From Duganella qianjiadongensis (lineage in GTDB: Bacteria > Pseudomonadota > Gammaproteobacteria > Burkholderiales > Burkholderiaceae_D), in contig NZ_WWCM01000007.1 of the NCBI RefSeq assembly GCF_009857915.1, positions 186,001 to 250,000 of the forward strand: a DNA stretch of 64,000 bases, written 5' to 3'. Numbering within the stretch: position 1 is the first letter of the stretch; each line of letters starts with the position of its first letter. Of the stretch, positions 8,789-17,572 are shown in pieces. The notes beneath the pieces are model-generated. The model was not told where the DNA came from and ran no database searches. It saw only the letters and a list, made by a program, of their open reading frames with translations. The translations under genes and the position numbers were made by a program.

Positions 8789-9286
8789 CTAGGTCAGCGC
8801 TTCCAGATTGTTGAGCTGCCTGCGCAGCAAATCTTCAAGTAGTTTAAGTTCTACGGTGCTGTAGCCATCGTAGGCGCGGGTGGTAGTGCCATATACTTCG
8901 GGCAGCACCTTCTCTACCAGCGTGCGGCCCGTATCCGTCAGCTTGATCATCACGCAGCGGCGGTCGCCGGGGCGGTTGCCGCGCGTGATCAGTCCCTGTG
9001 CCTCCAGATCATTGCAGACACGCGTCAGGTTAGCCGGCTTTTCCATGCAGGCTTCGCCCAGCGTGGAGGCGGTAGAGGTTTCATCCTCGGAGCCGTACAG
9101 CACGGCCAGCACCATATAGCTGGCGTCCACCAGATCGTATTTGCGCAGCGCTGCGTTACTCAGGTCCTTCATCCGTTTCTGGATGTGGTAAGTCATGCGC
9201 AGTACGCGCATCAGGTCTTCCGGAAAATCCGGCATGCGGGCATGGATGTTTTTCAGGCGCTTTGTGGTCGCTGCAAAACTACTCAT
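8789..9286 (-). CDS. MarR-family transcriptional regulator of the efflux operon
   Basis: A 165-residue winged-helix regulator. The recognition helix region reads TASTLGEACMEKPANLTRVCNDLEAQGLI, followed by the wing with DRRCVMIKLTDTGR, both standard for MarR. It lies between the outer-membrane factor gene (50 bp upstream) and the FUSC gene (14 bp downstream), all on the minus strand. Local autoregulation of the pump is therefore the natural reading. Confidence 0.85.
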   Translation of the reverse strand: MSSFAATTKRLKNIHARMPDFPEDLMRVLRMTYHIQKRMKDLSNAALRKYDLVDASYMVLAVLYGSEDETSTASTLGEACMEKPANLTRVCNDLEAQGLITRGNRPGDRRCVMIKLTDTGRTLVEKVLPEVYGTTTRAYDGYSTVELKLLEDLLRRQLNNLEALT

Positions 9287-9336
9287 TGCCTACTCCTCCG
9301 CTATCTTATAGAAGTCCCGATTGTACAAGTTTTATA

Positions 9337-10776
9337 TCATGGCAATTCCAGTTTTATGCCGCCGCCTAGCGCTGTCATCAACAATGTGTAGTTCTCTAGT
9401 TGTTTGCTTGCCACGACTGCCTGCTGCTGCTCCTCATTGAGCACGGTTAGCTGCGCGCTGATGGCGGTCTGCGCGTCACTGAGGCCGGCGCGGTAAGACT
9501 GTTCGGCCAGTTGCTGCTGGCGCTTGGCCACTTCCACTGCCTGCTGTGCCAGTGCCTGCTGTTCATGCACCGAATTGATGCGCACCAGTGCATTGGCCAC
9601 CTCCGACAGCGCCTGCACGATGCTGGCGTTGTACTGTTCCACTGCCACGTCGTATAGCGCGCCCTGTTCCTGCAACTGGTTGCGCAGGCGGCCAGCGTCG
9701 AACAGGGGCAGGCTGATGGCGGGCATCACACCGGCCATGGCCGAGTGCCCGTCCAGCAGGTGGCTGAAGCCCAGCGACTGCACGCCGGCATAAGCGCTCA
9801 GGTTGATGTTCGGGTAGAACGCGGCCTGCGCTGCGCCTATGCGTGCACCGGCCGCTTCGATACGCCAGCGCTGCGCCACGATGTCGGGCCGGTGGCCCAG
9901 CAGTTCGGCAGGCAGGCTAGCCGGCACAGCGCTGCCCTGGCCTGCGGCCAGCGATAGGACTGGCCGGGCGATCGTGTCACCGTCGCCCGGACCTTTGCCA
10001 GAAAGGGCGGCTAGCTGGATGCGCAGCAAAGCCATGGATTCTTCCAGTTGCTCGATGTCGCGGCGGCCTGAGGCCAGCGTGGTTTCCATACTGCGCACAT
10101 CGAGTTCGCTGGCGAGGCCGGCCTGATAGCGCTTGCGGCTGATATCGAGCAGGCGCTGGCGCTGGGCCAGACTCAGTTCGGCGCTGTCGTGCAGTGCGTA
10201 TTGCAGCGCGAGCTGGACGTAGTTGTGCACGATGGCCGAGGCCAGCGTCAGCCGGGCCAGCTGGGCTTCGGCCGAAGCGATCTGCACTTCGTCCAGCGCG
10301 GCGGCCAGCAGCTGCCGGTTGCGGCCCCACAGATCAAGGTCGTAGCCAGCGTTGACGGTGGCGCTGGCCTTCCAGGCGTAATTGCCCGCCAATGGCGGCG
10401 GCACCGTGCTGTTGGCCGAATAGCGGTCCCGCGAGGCACTGGCGGCGGCATCGACGCGCGGCTGGGTGGACGCGCGGCTGAGGCCAGCCACTGCCTCGGC
10501 CTGCCGCACCCGGGCCAGTGCGATGTTCAGCGTAGGCTGCTGGGCCAGTGCGCTATCGACCAGCCGGTCCAGCTGGGCATCGTGCAGCGCCTGCCACCAG
10601 TGTGCGTCCGGCCATGCGCCATCGGTGCTGGCAGCGCGGATCGCCTTGCCGGCATCGAGCGAGGCGGCATTCAACTTGCGGGCCTCGGTGTGCACCGGTT
10701 CTAACGGGGCGCATCCGGCCAGCAGGAGCAGCAAGCTGGCTACTGGCAGGAGAGCAGTGATGGCGTTGCGCGGCAT
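9337..10776 (-). CDS. NodT-type outer-membrane efflux lipoprotein
   Basis: A 479-residue TolC-superfamily channel. The N-terminus has a lipoprotein signal with lipobox LLAGC. Two tandem OEP repeats follow, with typical WWQALHDAQLDRLVDSAL and ELLGHRPDIVAQRWRIEAAGARIGAA-type signatures. It is a trimeric outer-membrane exit duct. It heads the efflux operon (outer-membrane factor, MarR, FUSC, DUF1656, HlyD), so this cluster carries its own outer-membrane component. Confidence 0.88.
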   Translation of the reverse strand: MPRNAITALLPVASLLLLLAGCAPLEPVHTEARKLNAASLDAGKAIRAASTDGAWPDAHWWQALHDAQLDRLVDSALAQQPTLNIALARVRQAEAVAGLSRASTQPRVDAAASASRDRYSANSTVPPPLAGNYAWKASATVNAGYDLDLWGRNRQLLAAALDEVQIASAEAQLARLTLASAIVHNYVQLALQYALHDSAELSLAQRQRLLDISRKRYQAGLASELDVRSMETTLASGRRDIEQLEESMALLRIQLAALSGKGPGDGDTIARPVLSLAAGQGSAVPASLPAELLGHRPDIVAQRWRIEAAGARIGAAQAAFYPNINLSAYAGVQSLGFSHLLDGHSAMAGVMPAISLPLFDAGRLRNQLQEQGALYDVAVEQYNASIVQALSEVANALVRINSVHEQQALAQQAVEVAKRQQQLAEQSYRAGLSDAQTAISAQLTVLNEEQQQAVVASKQLENYTLLMTALGGGIKLELP

Positions 10777-10810
10777 GGCGGCAGTCCGGTAGCGGTCAGT
10801 GGATGGCTGC

Positions 10811-11116
10811 TTATTTGGCGAAATGCTTGCGCGTCTGGGCGACGTCGAGATCGACTTCGGTTTCGATCAGCGTGCCGTTTTTGCGTGCTTCCAGATAGGC
10901 GGCCTGCACCTGCTCGCGGGTCAGTTGTGCAGGCTGGGTGCTGGCGCTAACTGGCAATGCTGCAGCGGCGACGGCGGCAGGTGCTGCTGCCGGTGCAGCT
11001 TTGGCAGCCGGTGCGGCGCTCTGGGCGTAGGCGCTGCTGACGGTGGTGGCAGTCGCGGCGATAGCGAATGCGGCGGTAGCGACTGCGTTCAACAACTGTT
11101 TGCTCTTGGTGCTCAT
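10811..11116 (-). CDS. Small secreted DUF4148-like protein
   Basis: A 101-residue protein with a signal peptide (cleavage near SSAYAQ), an Ala/Pro-rich linker and a C-terminal LTREQVQAAYLEARKNGTL segment resembling the DUF4148 core common in Burkholderiales. The ATG at 11116 is chosen over the longer frame at 11200 because GGAG lies seven bases before it and a clean signal peptide results. It precedes the efflux operon by 35 bp on the same strand and may be its first gene. Function unknown. Confidence 0.65.
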   Translation of the reverse strand: MSTKSKQLLNAVATAAFAIAATATTVSSAYAQSAAPAAKAAPAAAPAAVAAAALPVSASTQPAQLTREQVQAAYLEARKNGTLIETEVDLDVAQTRKHFAK

Positions 11117-11230
11117 CTTGATGCTCCTAGCGGGTTGGGATGAGTAAACTATAGAGATGAATAGTACATTTGTAAAGTAATTGTTTTCTATCAGCCTCAT
11201 AGTTTTTCTTGAGTAGGCAGGATTTCCTGC

Positions 11231-12412
11231 TCAGGCCGCAGACGGGCCGAAGCGCAGACGCAGCACCAGCGGCATGATCAGCAGATTGACTGCCAGAACG
11301 GCAAGCCAGATGGCGCCGGGCCAGTACGCGCGCACGGCCATGTATATCGCCGAAAAGCCCAGCGGCGCAATGATGGAGGCCAGACTGACGGCAGCGGCCA
11401 GTACGCCCTGAAATTCGCCCTGCTGTTCGGGCGCGACGAGGCGGCTGGCCAGTGCCTGCAGGGCAGGCGCACCGATGCCGGCCAGCGCGAACAAGGGCAT
11501 GACGATGAATACTTGCCAGTCCTGCCGCGCCAGTGCCATCACACTCAGGGCGCAGCAAGCGCCCAGCAAACCGGCCAGTATGGCGCGGCGTTCACCGAGC
11601 AGGCGGGTAGCGCGGCCCGGCAGCAGCGCCTGTGCCAGCGTCTGGCAGACGCCGAAAGCGCCTAGCGACAGACCGATGCGCAAACCGTTCCAGTGGAAGG
11701 CGTCCTGTCCCCACAGCGCCCAGCAGGTGCCATAGGCTTCGCCTGCCGCGCTGAAGGCGAAAAATACCAGCGTAATCGGCAGCAATTGGCGCTGTCCCAG
11801 CACCCAGCGCAAGGGCAGCAGCGGATTGAACTGTTGTAGCTGTAGCGCTTGCTGACTGCGCGGGCGCGACTCGGGCAGGGCGCACAGGGCCAGTAGCAGA
11901 TTGGCGCCGTTTAGTGCAGCAGCGGCAACGAAGGGCAGCCGGACCCAATGGTCACCCAGCAGGCCGCCCAGTACCGGGCCGATGATGAAACCGGCGCCGA
12001 ACATGGCGTTGCACATGCCGTAGCGGCCGGCGCGCTGTTCGGCGCTGGAAATATCGCTGATGTAGGCCGTGGCGACCGACATGTTTGCGCTGCTCAGGCC
12101 GGCGATGGCGCGGCCCAGAAACAGCATCCACAACTGCGGCGCACAAGCCATCAGCAAGTAGTTGAGGCTGGCCCCGGCCAGCGAAAGCAGCAGGACGGGA
12201 CGGCGGCCGATGCGGTCGCTCAGCGCGCCGAGCACGGGGGCGAAGATGAATTGCATGACGGCATACAAGGCCGTCATGCTGCCTAGGTAGGGCGCAACGT
12301 CGACCTGCTGGCTGAGCTGTTCCAGCAAGCGGGGCAGGATGGGGAAGATCAGGCCCAGGCCGATAGCGTCGAGCGCCAGCGTGGCGTAAATAATAGTGAG
12401 AGAAGTCGGCAT
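11231..12412 (-). CDS. MFS drug/H+ antiporter, TetA-like
   Basis: A 393-residue major-facilitator transporter with about twelve membrane helices. The MFS motif A loop is clear as GALSDRIGRRPVLL after the second helix, and the proline/glycine-rich antiporter motif is seen in GAGFIIGPVLGGLLG. Similarity is closest in style to the class A-C TetA group. It is divergent from a TetR regulator with an operator between them, the usual layout for a drug-induced exporter. Tetracycline itself cannot be asserted as the substrate. Confidence 0.82.
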   Translation of the reverse strand: MPTSLTIIYATLALDAIGLGLIFPILPRLLEQLSQQVDVAPYLGSMTALYAVMQFIFAPVLGALSDRIGRRPVLLLSLAGASLNYLLMACAPQLWMLFLGRAIAGLSSANMSVATAYISDISSAEQRAGRYGMCNAMFGAGFIIGPVLGGLLGDHWVRLPFVAAAALNGANLLLALCALPESRPRSQQALQLQQFNPLLPLRWVLGQRQLLPITLVFFAFSAAGEAYGTCWALWGQDAFHWNGLRIGLSLGAFGVCQTLAQALLPGRATRLLGERRAILAGLLGACCALSVMALARQDWQVFIVMPLFALAGIGAPALQALASRLVAPEQQGEFQGVLAAAVSLASIIAPLGFSAIYMAVRAYWPGAIWLAVLAVNLLIMPLVLRLRFGPSAA

Positions 12413-12439
12413 ATGGATTGAATTGGTCTGAGTATAAAA

Positions 12440-12454
12440 ATGTACTCAGTACAT
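12440..12454. promoter_or_regulatory. TetR-type operator between divergent MFS and tetR genes
   Basis: ATGTACT-C-AGTACAT is a perfect 15-bp palindrome in the 67-bp gap between the two start codons. It overlaps the expected -35 zone of the tetR promoter (TATAAT at 12468-12473) and lies in the spacer upstream of a TATACT -10 for the MFS gene on the other strand. One bound repressor could therefore silence both. Confidence 0.7.
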
Positions 12455-12479
12455 AAATTGTATCCAGTATAATCTCGTC

Positions 12480-13118
12480 ATGTCAACCGCACCCGACCGC
12501 CGATCCCGCAAGCGCCTTGCCACCCGCCAGGCCATTTCCGACGCTGCTACCCGTCTCTTCATCGAACGCGGCTTCGATCAGGTGACGGTGGACGATATTG
12601 CCGAAGCGGCCGATGTAGGGCGGATGACGGTGTTTAATCACTTCCAGCGCAAGGAGGACATGTTCTTCGACCGCGATGCCGAAGGGCGCGAACTGCTGCT
12701 TGCGGCACTGGCGGGCAAGGCCCCGGAACAGTCGCCGCTGGAAGCGCTGCGTCAGCTGGCGCAGCAGCTGGTGCGCGAACAGCATCCGGCGCTGGCTTTT
12801 TCTGAGCGCAGTAGCAGTTTTGTGGCGGCCGTTGGCGCCAGTGAGGCGCTCAAGGCCAGAGCGCGGGCGATACGTGACGAACTGGAAGCGGCGCTGGCAC
12901 AGGCGCTGGCGCGCAGTGCAGGACGGGCGGCGCCTGATGCTGATGCGGAGTTTGCCGCCGGTCTGCTGCTGGCCAGCTGGAGCTGCGCCTATCTGCAGGC
13001 GCATCAGCAGTACCGTCACAGCGCCGATGCGGCGCAGGCGCAGGCATGGTTTCTGGCGCGGGCTGAGCAGGGCTGTGCGGCGGTGCGCGCTGCGCTGGCG
13101 GGTACGCCTTACGTCTGA
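12480..13118 (+). CDS. TetR/AcrR-family repressor
   Basis: A 212-residue regulator. The N-terminal helix-turn-helix reads TRQAISDAATRLFIERGFDQVTVDDIAEAADVGRMTVFNHF, followed by an all-helical ligand domain. It is divergent from the MFS gene and probably controls it. The TATAAT at 12468-12473 lies only six bases before the ATG. Transcription would start at or next to the initiation codon, giving a leaderless message, and no Shine-Dalgarno is present. Confidence 0.85.
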   Translation: MSTAPDRRSRKRLATRQAISDAATRLFIERGFDQVTVDDIAEAADVGRMTVFNHFQRKEDMFFDRDAEGRELLLAALAGKAPEQSPLEALRQLAQQLVREQHPALAFSERSSSFVAAVGASEALKARARAIRDELEAALAQALARSAGRAAPDADAEFAAGLLLASWSCAYLQAHQQYRHSADAAQAQAWFLARAEQGCAAVRAALAGTPYV

Positions 13119-13133
13119 GCGCTACACGACGAG

Positions 13134-13165
13134 AAAATAAAAAAAGGGAGCGTAATGCTCCCTTT
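13134..13165 (-). terminator. Intrinsic terminator of sodB
   Basis: AAAGGGAGC and GCTCCCTTT form a 9-bp stem with a 5-nt loop. Read on the minus strand it is followed by a run of seven T, which fits sodB. It may also work weakly for tetR on the plus strand. Confidence 0.85.
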
Positions 13166-13186
13166 CTGCGATGGCCGGATCAGCGA

Positions 13187-13765
13187 TCAGGCGAAGTTGG
13201 CAGCAGCGAAATCCCAGTTGGCCAGCTTGAAGAAGGTCTCAACATATTTAGGACGTACGTTGCGGTAGTCGATGTAGTAAGCGTGTTCCCACAGGTCGCA
13301 GGTCAGCAGCGCTTTGGCATCGGTGGTCAGCGGGGTAGCCGCGTTGGAGGTGTTGACGATGTCCAGCGTACCGTCAGCTTTTTTCACCAGCCAGGTCCAG
13401 CTCGAACCGAAGTTGCCTACGCACGACTTGGTGAACTCTTCCTTGAACTTGTCGAACGAGCCCCATTTGGCGTTGATGGCGTCAGCCAGCGCGCCTTCTG
13501 GTGCGCCTTTGCCGTTCGGGGTCAGGCCGTTCCAGTAGAAGGTGTGGTTCCACACCTGCGCTGCGTTGTTGAACACGCCGCCCGACGATTTCTTGACGAT
13601 TTCTTCCAGCGACAGGTTTTCGAACTCGGTACCTTTGATCAGGTTGTTCAGGTTGGTCACATACGTTTGGTGGTGTTTACCATAGTGGTATTCCAGCGTT
13701 TCTTGCGAGATGTGCGGCGCCAGAGCGTCGATGGCATAGGGCAGAGGTGGCAGAGTATGTTCCAT
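13187..13765 (-). CDS. sodB: Iron superoxide dismutase SodB
   Basis: A 192-residue cytosolic Fe-SOD that dismutates superoxide. The four metal ligands sit at the canonical places: His27 in YHYGKHHQ, His74 in WNHTFYWN, and Asp157 and His161 in [19 protein letters not shown] and the overall length favour iron over manganese, though that cannot be certain. It has a strong terminator downstream. Confidence 0.95.
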   Translation of the reverse strand: MEHTLPPLPYAIDALAPHISQETLEYHYGKHHQTYVTNLNNLIKGTEFENLSLEEIVKKSSGGVFNNAAQVWNHTFYWNGLTPNGKGAPEGALADAINAKWGSFDKFKEEFTKSCVGNFGSSWTWLVKKADGTLDIVNTSNAATPLTTDAKALLTCDLWEHAYYIDYRNVRPKYVETFFKLANWDFAAANFA

Positions 13766-13889
13766 TGTTAGTCCTTTAATGGTTGCTGTTTAAAACCGGA
13801 GTGATTTTTGTCGAAACGTCCAGCATTGTAAAGCGGATGCGCTTTCGCTGCTGGAAAGCCCTCAATTCCGTGTGGCTAAAACCAGACCG

Positions 13890-14909
13890 CTAGCGCACGC
13901 GGCGGGTGGTCTCGCGCACCACCAGTTCCAGCGGTGGCACTTCGCCCCGCGCCGCTTCGCCATTGATGATGCGCAGCAGCGCCTGGGTGGCAATGCGGCC
14001 GATGTCGTACAGCGGCTGGCGTACCGTGGTCAGCGGCGGCGTGGTGTAGGAGGAGCCGGGCAGGTCATCGAAGCCGACCAGCGAAATATCGTCCGGCACG
14101 CGTATGCCTTTGCGGTACAGCGCCAGCCGCGCACCATAGGCGGTCAGATCGTTGGCGGCAAAGACGGCGGTGAACTGCTGGTGGCTGTCGAACAGCTGGT
14201 TCATGGCCAGCATGCCGCTCGATTCGTGGTAATCGCCTTCCACGATCAGCTTGTCGTCGAGCGCGATTCCCGCTTCGGCGAGGGCACGGGTATAGCCGGC
14301 CAGACGTTCGCCCGCATCGATATTGTTGGCCGGGCCCGTAATGAAGGCGATGCGGCGGTGACCCAGTTCGATCAGGTGGTGCACAGCCAGATAGGCGCCC
14401 GCTTCGTTATCGAGCTTGAAGCCCAGCGCGCTGGCTGTATGCAGCGCCCGTCCGGTGGAGACGATGGGGCGCTGGGTGGAGAAGTTCAGCACTGTCTGGT
14501 CCGACATGCGGCCCGATAGCAGGATGATGCCGTCAACTTTGCGTGCCAGCAGCAGGCGGATACGGTCGGCCTCCTCGTCGGCATCCCAGTGGCCGCTGAC
14601 GATGACGGAAGCGTAGCCGGTGTTTTTCAGGCCATCGTCCACCCCGCGCAGGGTTTCGTCGAAGAAGGGGGACGAAATATCCTGCACCACGATACCGATG
14701 GTCATGGAGCGGCCTTTTTTCAGGCCTTGCGCCATCTGGTTGGGCGCAAACTTCACTTTCTCGATAGCGGCCAGCACGGCATCGCGTTTGTCGTCCGAGA
14801 CGCGGGCAGTGCCGTTGAGTATGCGCGAAACGGTGCTCGGCGAGACGCCCGCAAGGCGGGCAACATCCATCAGGGTTGAAGGGCCGGAGTAGCGCGTATT
14901 GTCTGCCAA
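13890..14909 (-). CDS. LacI/GalR-family sugar-responsive repressor
   Basis: A 339-residue regulator. The N-terminal helix-turn-helix is TLMDVARLAGVSPSTVSRILNG with the hinge following, then a periplasmic-binding-protein-like effector domain ending LTTVRQPLYDIG. The start is taken as TTG at 14909, because AGGA lies six bases upstream and this puts the helix-turn-helix at the usual distance; the longer frame to 14975 has no ribosome site. It is divergent from the glucokinase-like gene, with LacI-type palindromes in between, so it probably controls that gene and itself. Confidence 0.85.
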   Translation of the reverse strand: MADNTRYSGPSTLMDVARLAGVSPSTVSRILNGTARVSDDKRDAVLAAIEKVKFAPNQMAQGLKKGRSMTIGIVVQDISSPFFDETLRGVDDGLKNTGYASVIVSGHWDADEEADRIRLLLARKVDGIILLSGRMSDQTVLNFSTQRPIVSTGRALHTASALGFKLDNEAGAYLAVHHLIELGHRRIAFITGPANNIDAGERLAGYTRALAEAGIALDDKLIVEGDYHESSGMLAMNQLFDSHQQFTAVFAANDLTAYGARLALYRKGIRVPDDISLVGFDDLPGSSYTTPPLTTVRQPLYDIGRIATQALLRIINGEAARGEVPPLELVVRETTRRVR

Positions 14910-15057
14910 GAGATGTCCTGCTGCGATAGTGTGGAAATATGGCCTATGAAAACCTTTTCGCCGCAAGATTACCATAAATCTCCGCGCTATCTGGCAATTG
15001 CCGGTCTTTGGCCGGATAGACTTTCAAAACGATATGGTTTTGGTGGGGAAAAGTATC

Positions 15058-15073
15058 TTGAAATCGTTTTCAA
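15058..15073. promoter_or_regulatory. LacI-type operator upstream of the glucokinase-like gene
   Basis: TTGAAATCGTTTTCAA has perfect arms around a central CG, as in LacI/GalR operators. A second inverted repeat, CAAAAC-N6-GTTTTG, lies nearby at 15025-15042. Both are in the 266-bp gap between the divergent lacI-type gene and the glk-like gene. Confidence 0.6.
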
Positions 15074-15175
15074 AGGCGTGCTGACATATAATTGGCGGAA
15101 AGCCGTAGAGCAAAGCGTGGTGCCGCAGGCATAAGAGTAGTGTCGCAACAGTACTGAAATAGAACAGGATGCAGC

Positions 15176-16168
15176 ATGGAGACAGTCGCACATTCCCACC
15201 AACTGAGTGGCCCCCGTTTGCTGGCCGATGTAGGCGGCAGGCGCGCCAGTTTCGGGCTGGAGACGGCGCCCAACTGCATCGTCGCCGTGTGGGAAACCGA
15301 CTGCGCCAACTATCCCACGCTGGGGGCGGCACTGGTGGCCTATCTGTCGCAGGCGGCCACGGTGGCGGCGGGCGGCTATCAGGCCCGCTATGCCGGCATT
15401 GCGATTGCCAATCCTATCGATGGCGACTGGGTCACCATGACCAATCACCACTGGTCGTTTTCCATCGAAGCCGTGTGCTCGCAGTTCAGTCTGAAGTCAC
15501 TGGTGGTGGTGAACGACTTCAAGGCGCTGGCCAGCGCGCTGCCGTATGTCGATGCCGCGCACCGGCACCAGATCGGCGGCGGCGTGGCGCGCGCGGGCGC
15601 CATCATCGGGCTGGTGGGCGCCGATGCAGGGCTGGGCGTATCGGGGCTGGTGCCGGCCGGTGACCGCTGGATTGCCATCGACAGCGAAGGCGGGCATAGC
15701 ACCTTCGCGCCCATGAACGAACGCGAAATCGAGATTCTGCGCTATGCACGGCGCTATCACGAACACGTGTCGAGCGAACGGCTGGTATCGGGACTGGGGC
15801 TGGCGCTGGTGTACCGCGCACTGGCCGAGCGGGCCCGTATTACGCCGCAGGAGCTCGATGCGGTGCAGATCACCGAGCGCGCGCTGGCCCGCACCTGCCC
15901 CGTGTGCGAAGAAACCCTGCTGGCGTTCTGTGAAATGCTGGGTACCGTGGCGGGCAATGTGGCGCTCACGCTAGGCGCCAAAGGCGGCATCTATATAGGC
16001 GGGCGGGTGGTGCCGCCCATGCTGGCCTTCTTCGAGCGTTCCGGCTTCCGCGCCCGCTTCGAGCAGAAGGGGCGCTTCTCCGACTATCTGGCACATATTC
16101 CCACGCTGGTTATCACGGAAAAATATCCTACCCTGATCGGCATGTCGGCCATGCTGTCGGCGTCTTAA
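15176..16168 (+). CDS. Glucokinase-family protein with altered ATP motifs
   Basis: A 330-residue ROK-distant bacterial glucokinase (Glk, hexokinase fold). The sugar-site elements are present: VNDF for the catalytic Asp loop and EGGHSTFAP for the glucose-contacting Glu/His. Both phosphate motifs differ from the usual forms. The N-terminal DIGGTNARF-type loop here reads ADVGGRRASF, and the GPGTGLG loop reads GADAGLG. It may be a weak or specialised kinase, or a sugar sensor working with the divergent LacI regulator. The gene symbol is left empty for this reason. Confidence 0.75.
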   Translation: METVAHSHQLSGPRLLADVGGRRASFGLETAPNCIVAVWETDCANYPTLGAALVAYLSQAATVAAGGYQARYAGIAIANPIDGDWVTMTNHHWSFSIEAVCSQFSLKSLVVVNDFKALASALPYVDAAHRHQIGGGVARAGAIIGLVGADAGLGVSGLVPAGDRWIAIDSEGGHSTFAPMNEREIEILRYARRYHEHVSSERLVSGLGLALVYRALAERARITPQELDAVQITERALARTCPVCEETLLAFCEMLGTVAGNVALTLGAKGGIYIGGRVVPPMLAFFERSGFRARFEQKGRFSDYLAHIPTLVITEKYPTLIGMSAMLSAS

Positions 16169-16216
16169 GTACGGCCGCTGCTGGGCTGTTGCCCGCTGCG
16201 CCGCGTAGCGCATGCG

Positions 16217-17572
16217 CTAGTTCTGCAGCGGGTGCACCGCGGCCACGTCGAGTTCTGCACGGCCCTCGGCGACGCGCACGGTGACTTTGCCCGGCGCCTT
16301 GAGCTGCACAGGACTGCGCACGATGCCTCCTTCTTCATCGGTAACGATGGCATAACCGCGTTCCAGCGTACGCTGCGGATTGAGCAGTGCCAGCTGCGAC
16401 GACCAGGCGGCCAGCGCTTCGCGCCGCTGGCTTTGTTGCGTGCCCAGCGCCAGCGTGGCGCGGTGCTGGAAGTTGACCAGCCGGGTGCGCTCTGCCGAGA
16501 CATCCGGTGCCTGCGCTGCCAGCCGGTCGGCCAGCCGCTGCATCTGGTAGCGTGCCTGCGCCAGCGGTGCGCGGTTGGCGTGGGTGAGGGTGCTGGCCAG
16601 TCCCTGCAGCTTGAGGCGCTGCTGACGGATCTGGGCAGCAGGGCTGAGCAGTCTATGGCTGTAGTTATCCAGCGTCTGCGCCGCTTCGCTGCCCATGCGG
16701 CGCATGGCGCGGCGCAGATCGATCACCTGCGCGCGCAGTTCCGCCACCCAGTCGGCACGCGGCGTCACGGCCAGTTCGGCAGCGGCGGTGGGTGTGGCGG
16801 CGCGCAGGTCGGCAGCAAAATCGCAGATGGTGAAGTCGGTTTCGTGGCCCACGCCGGAAATGACCGGCATGCGGCAATTGGCCACGGCATAAGCCACATC
16901 TTCCTCGTTGAAGGCCCACAGGTCTTCGATGCTGCCGCCGCCCCGGCAGACGATCAGCACATCGCAGTCATTGCGCAGCGAGGCCGTGTCGATGGCGGCA
17001 GCGATCTTCTCGCCCGCGCCCTGACCCTGCACTGGCGTAGGGTAGAGCACCACCTGCACGTGCGGCGTGCGGCGCTGCAGGGCCGTCAGCACATCGCGCA
17101 GTGCCGCAGCCTGCGGGCTGGTGACGATGCCCACAGTGCGCGGGAAAACCGGCAGGGGGCGTTTGCGTTCAGGATGGAACAGGCCGGCCGCTTCGAGTTT
17201 TTCTTTCAGGCGCAAGAAGGCTTCGAACAGCGAACCTACGCCGGCACGGCGGATAGCTTCCACGTTGATCTGATAATCGCCGCGGGCACCGTACAGGGTG
17301 ACCAGCGCGCGTACTTCCACCTTGTCGCCCTCGCGCGGAATGAAATTGGCGTACTGGGCGCGGCCACGGAACATCACGGCGCGCACCTGCGCAGCATCAT
17401 CCTTGAGGGTGAAATACCAGTGGCCCGAGCTGGCGCGGGTGAAGTTGGACACTTCGCCGCTGATCCAGGTCAGTGGAAAAGAGCGTTCCAGCAGGCGTGC
17501 CACCGCCTGATTCAGCGCGCTAACGCTGATCACAGGTGCGGCGGGCGGGGCAGCAGGTTCATCAAAATTCAT
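16217..17572 (-). CDS. xseA: Exodeoxyribonuclease VII large subunit
   Basis: A 451-residue protein that with XseB degrades single-stranded DNA from both ends. The N-terminal OB-fold ([24 protein letters not shown]) is followed by the catalytic domain with [13 protein letters not shown], a [14 protein letters not shown] block and the conserved [17 protein letters not shown] long helical region comes next, then a short C-terminal domain ending [12 protein letters not shown]. xseB is not adjacent. A long repeat-rich gap lies immediately upstream. Confidence 0.95.
   Translation of the reverse strand: MNFDEPAAPPAAPVISVSALNQAVARLLERSFPLTWISGEVSNFTRASSGHWYFTLKDDAAQVRAVMFRGRAQYANFIPREGDKVEVRALVTLYGARGDYQINVEAIRRAGVGSLFEAFLRLKEKLEAAGLFHPERKRPLPVFPRTVGIVTSPQAAALRDVLTALQRRTPHVQVVLYPTPVQGQGAGEKIAAAIDTASLRNDCDVLIVCRGGGSIEDLWAFNEEDVAYAVANCRMPVISGVGHETDFTICDFAADLRAATPTAAAELAVTPRADWVAELRAQVIDLRRAMRRMGSEAAQTLDNYSHRLLSPAAQIRQQRLKLQGLASTLTHANRAPLAQARYQMQRLADRLAAQAPDVSAERTRLVNFQHRATLALGTQQSQRREALAAWSSQLALLNPQRTLERGYAIVTDEEGGIVRSPVQLKAPGKVTVRVAEGRAELDVAAVHPLQN

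Noticed and set aside
11231..12412. A tetracycline-resistance determinant
   Set aside because: The protein is TetA-like with a TetR-type regulator, but chromosomal MFS/TetR pairs of this kind often export other compounds. The substrate cannot be read from the sequence.
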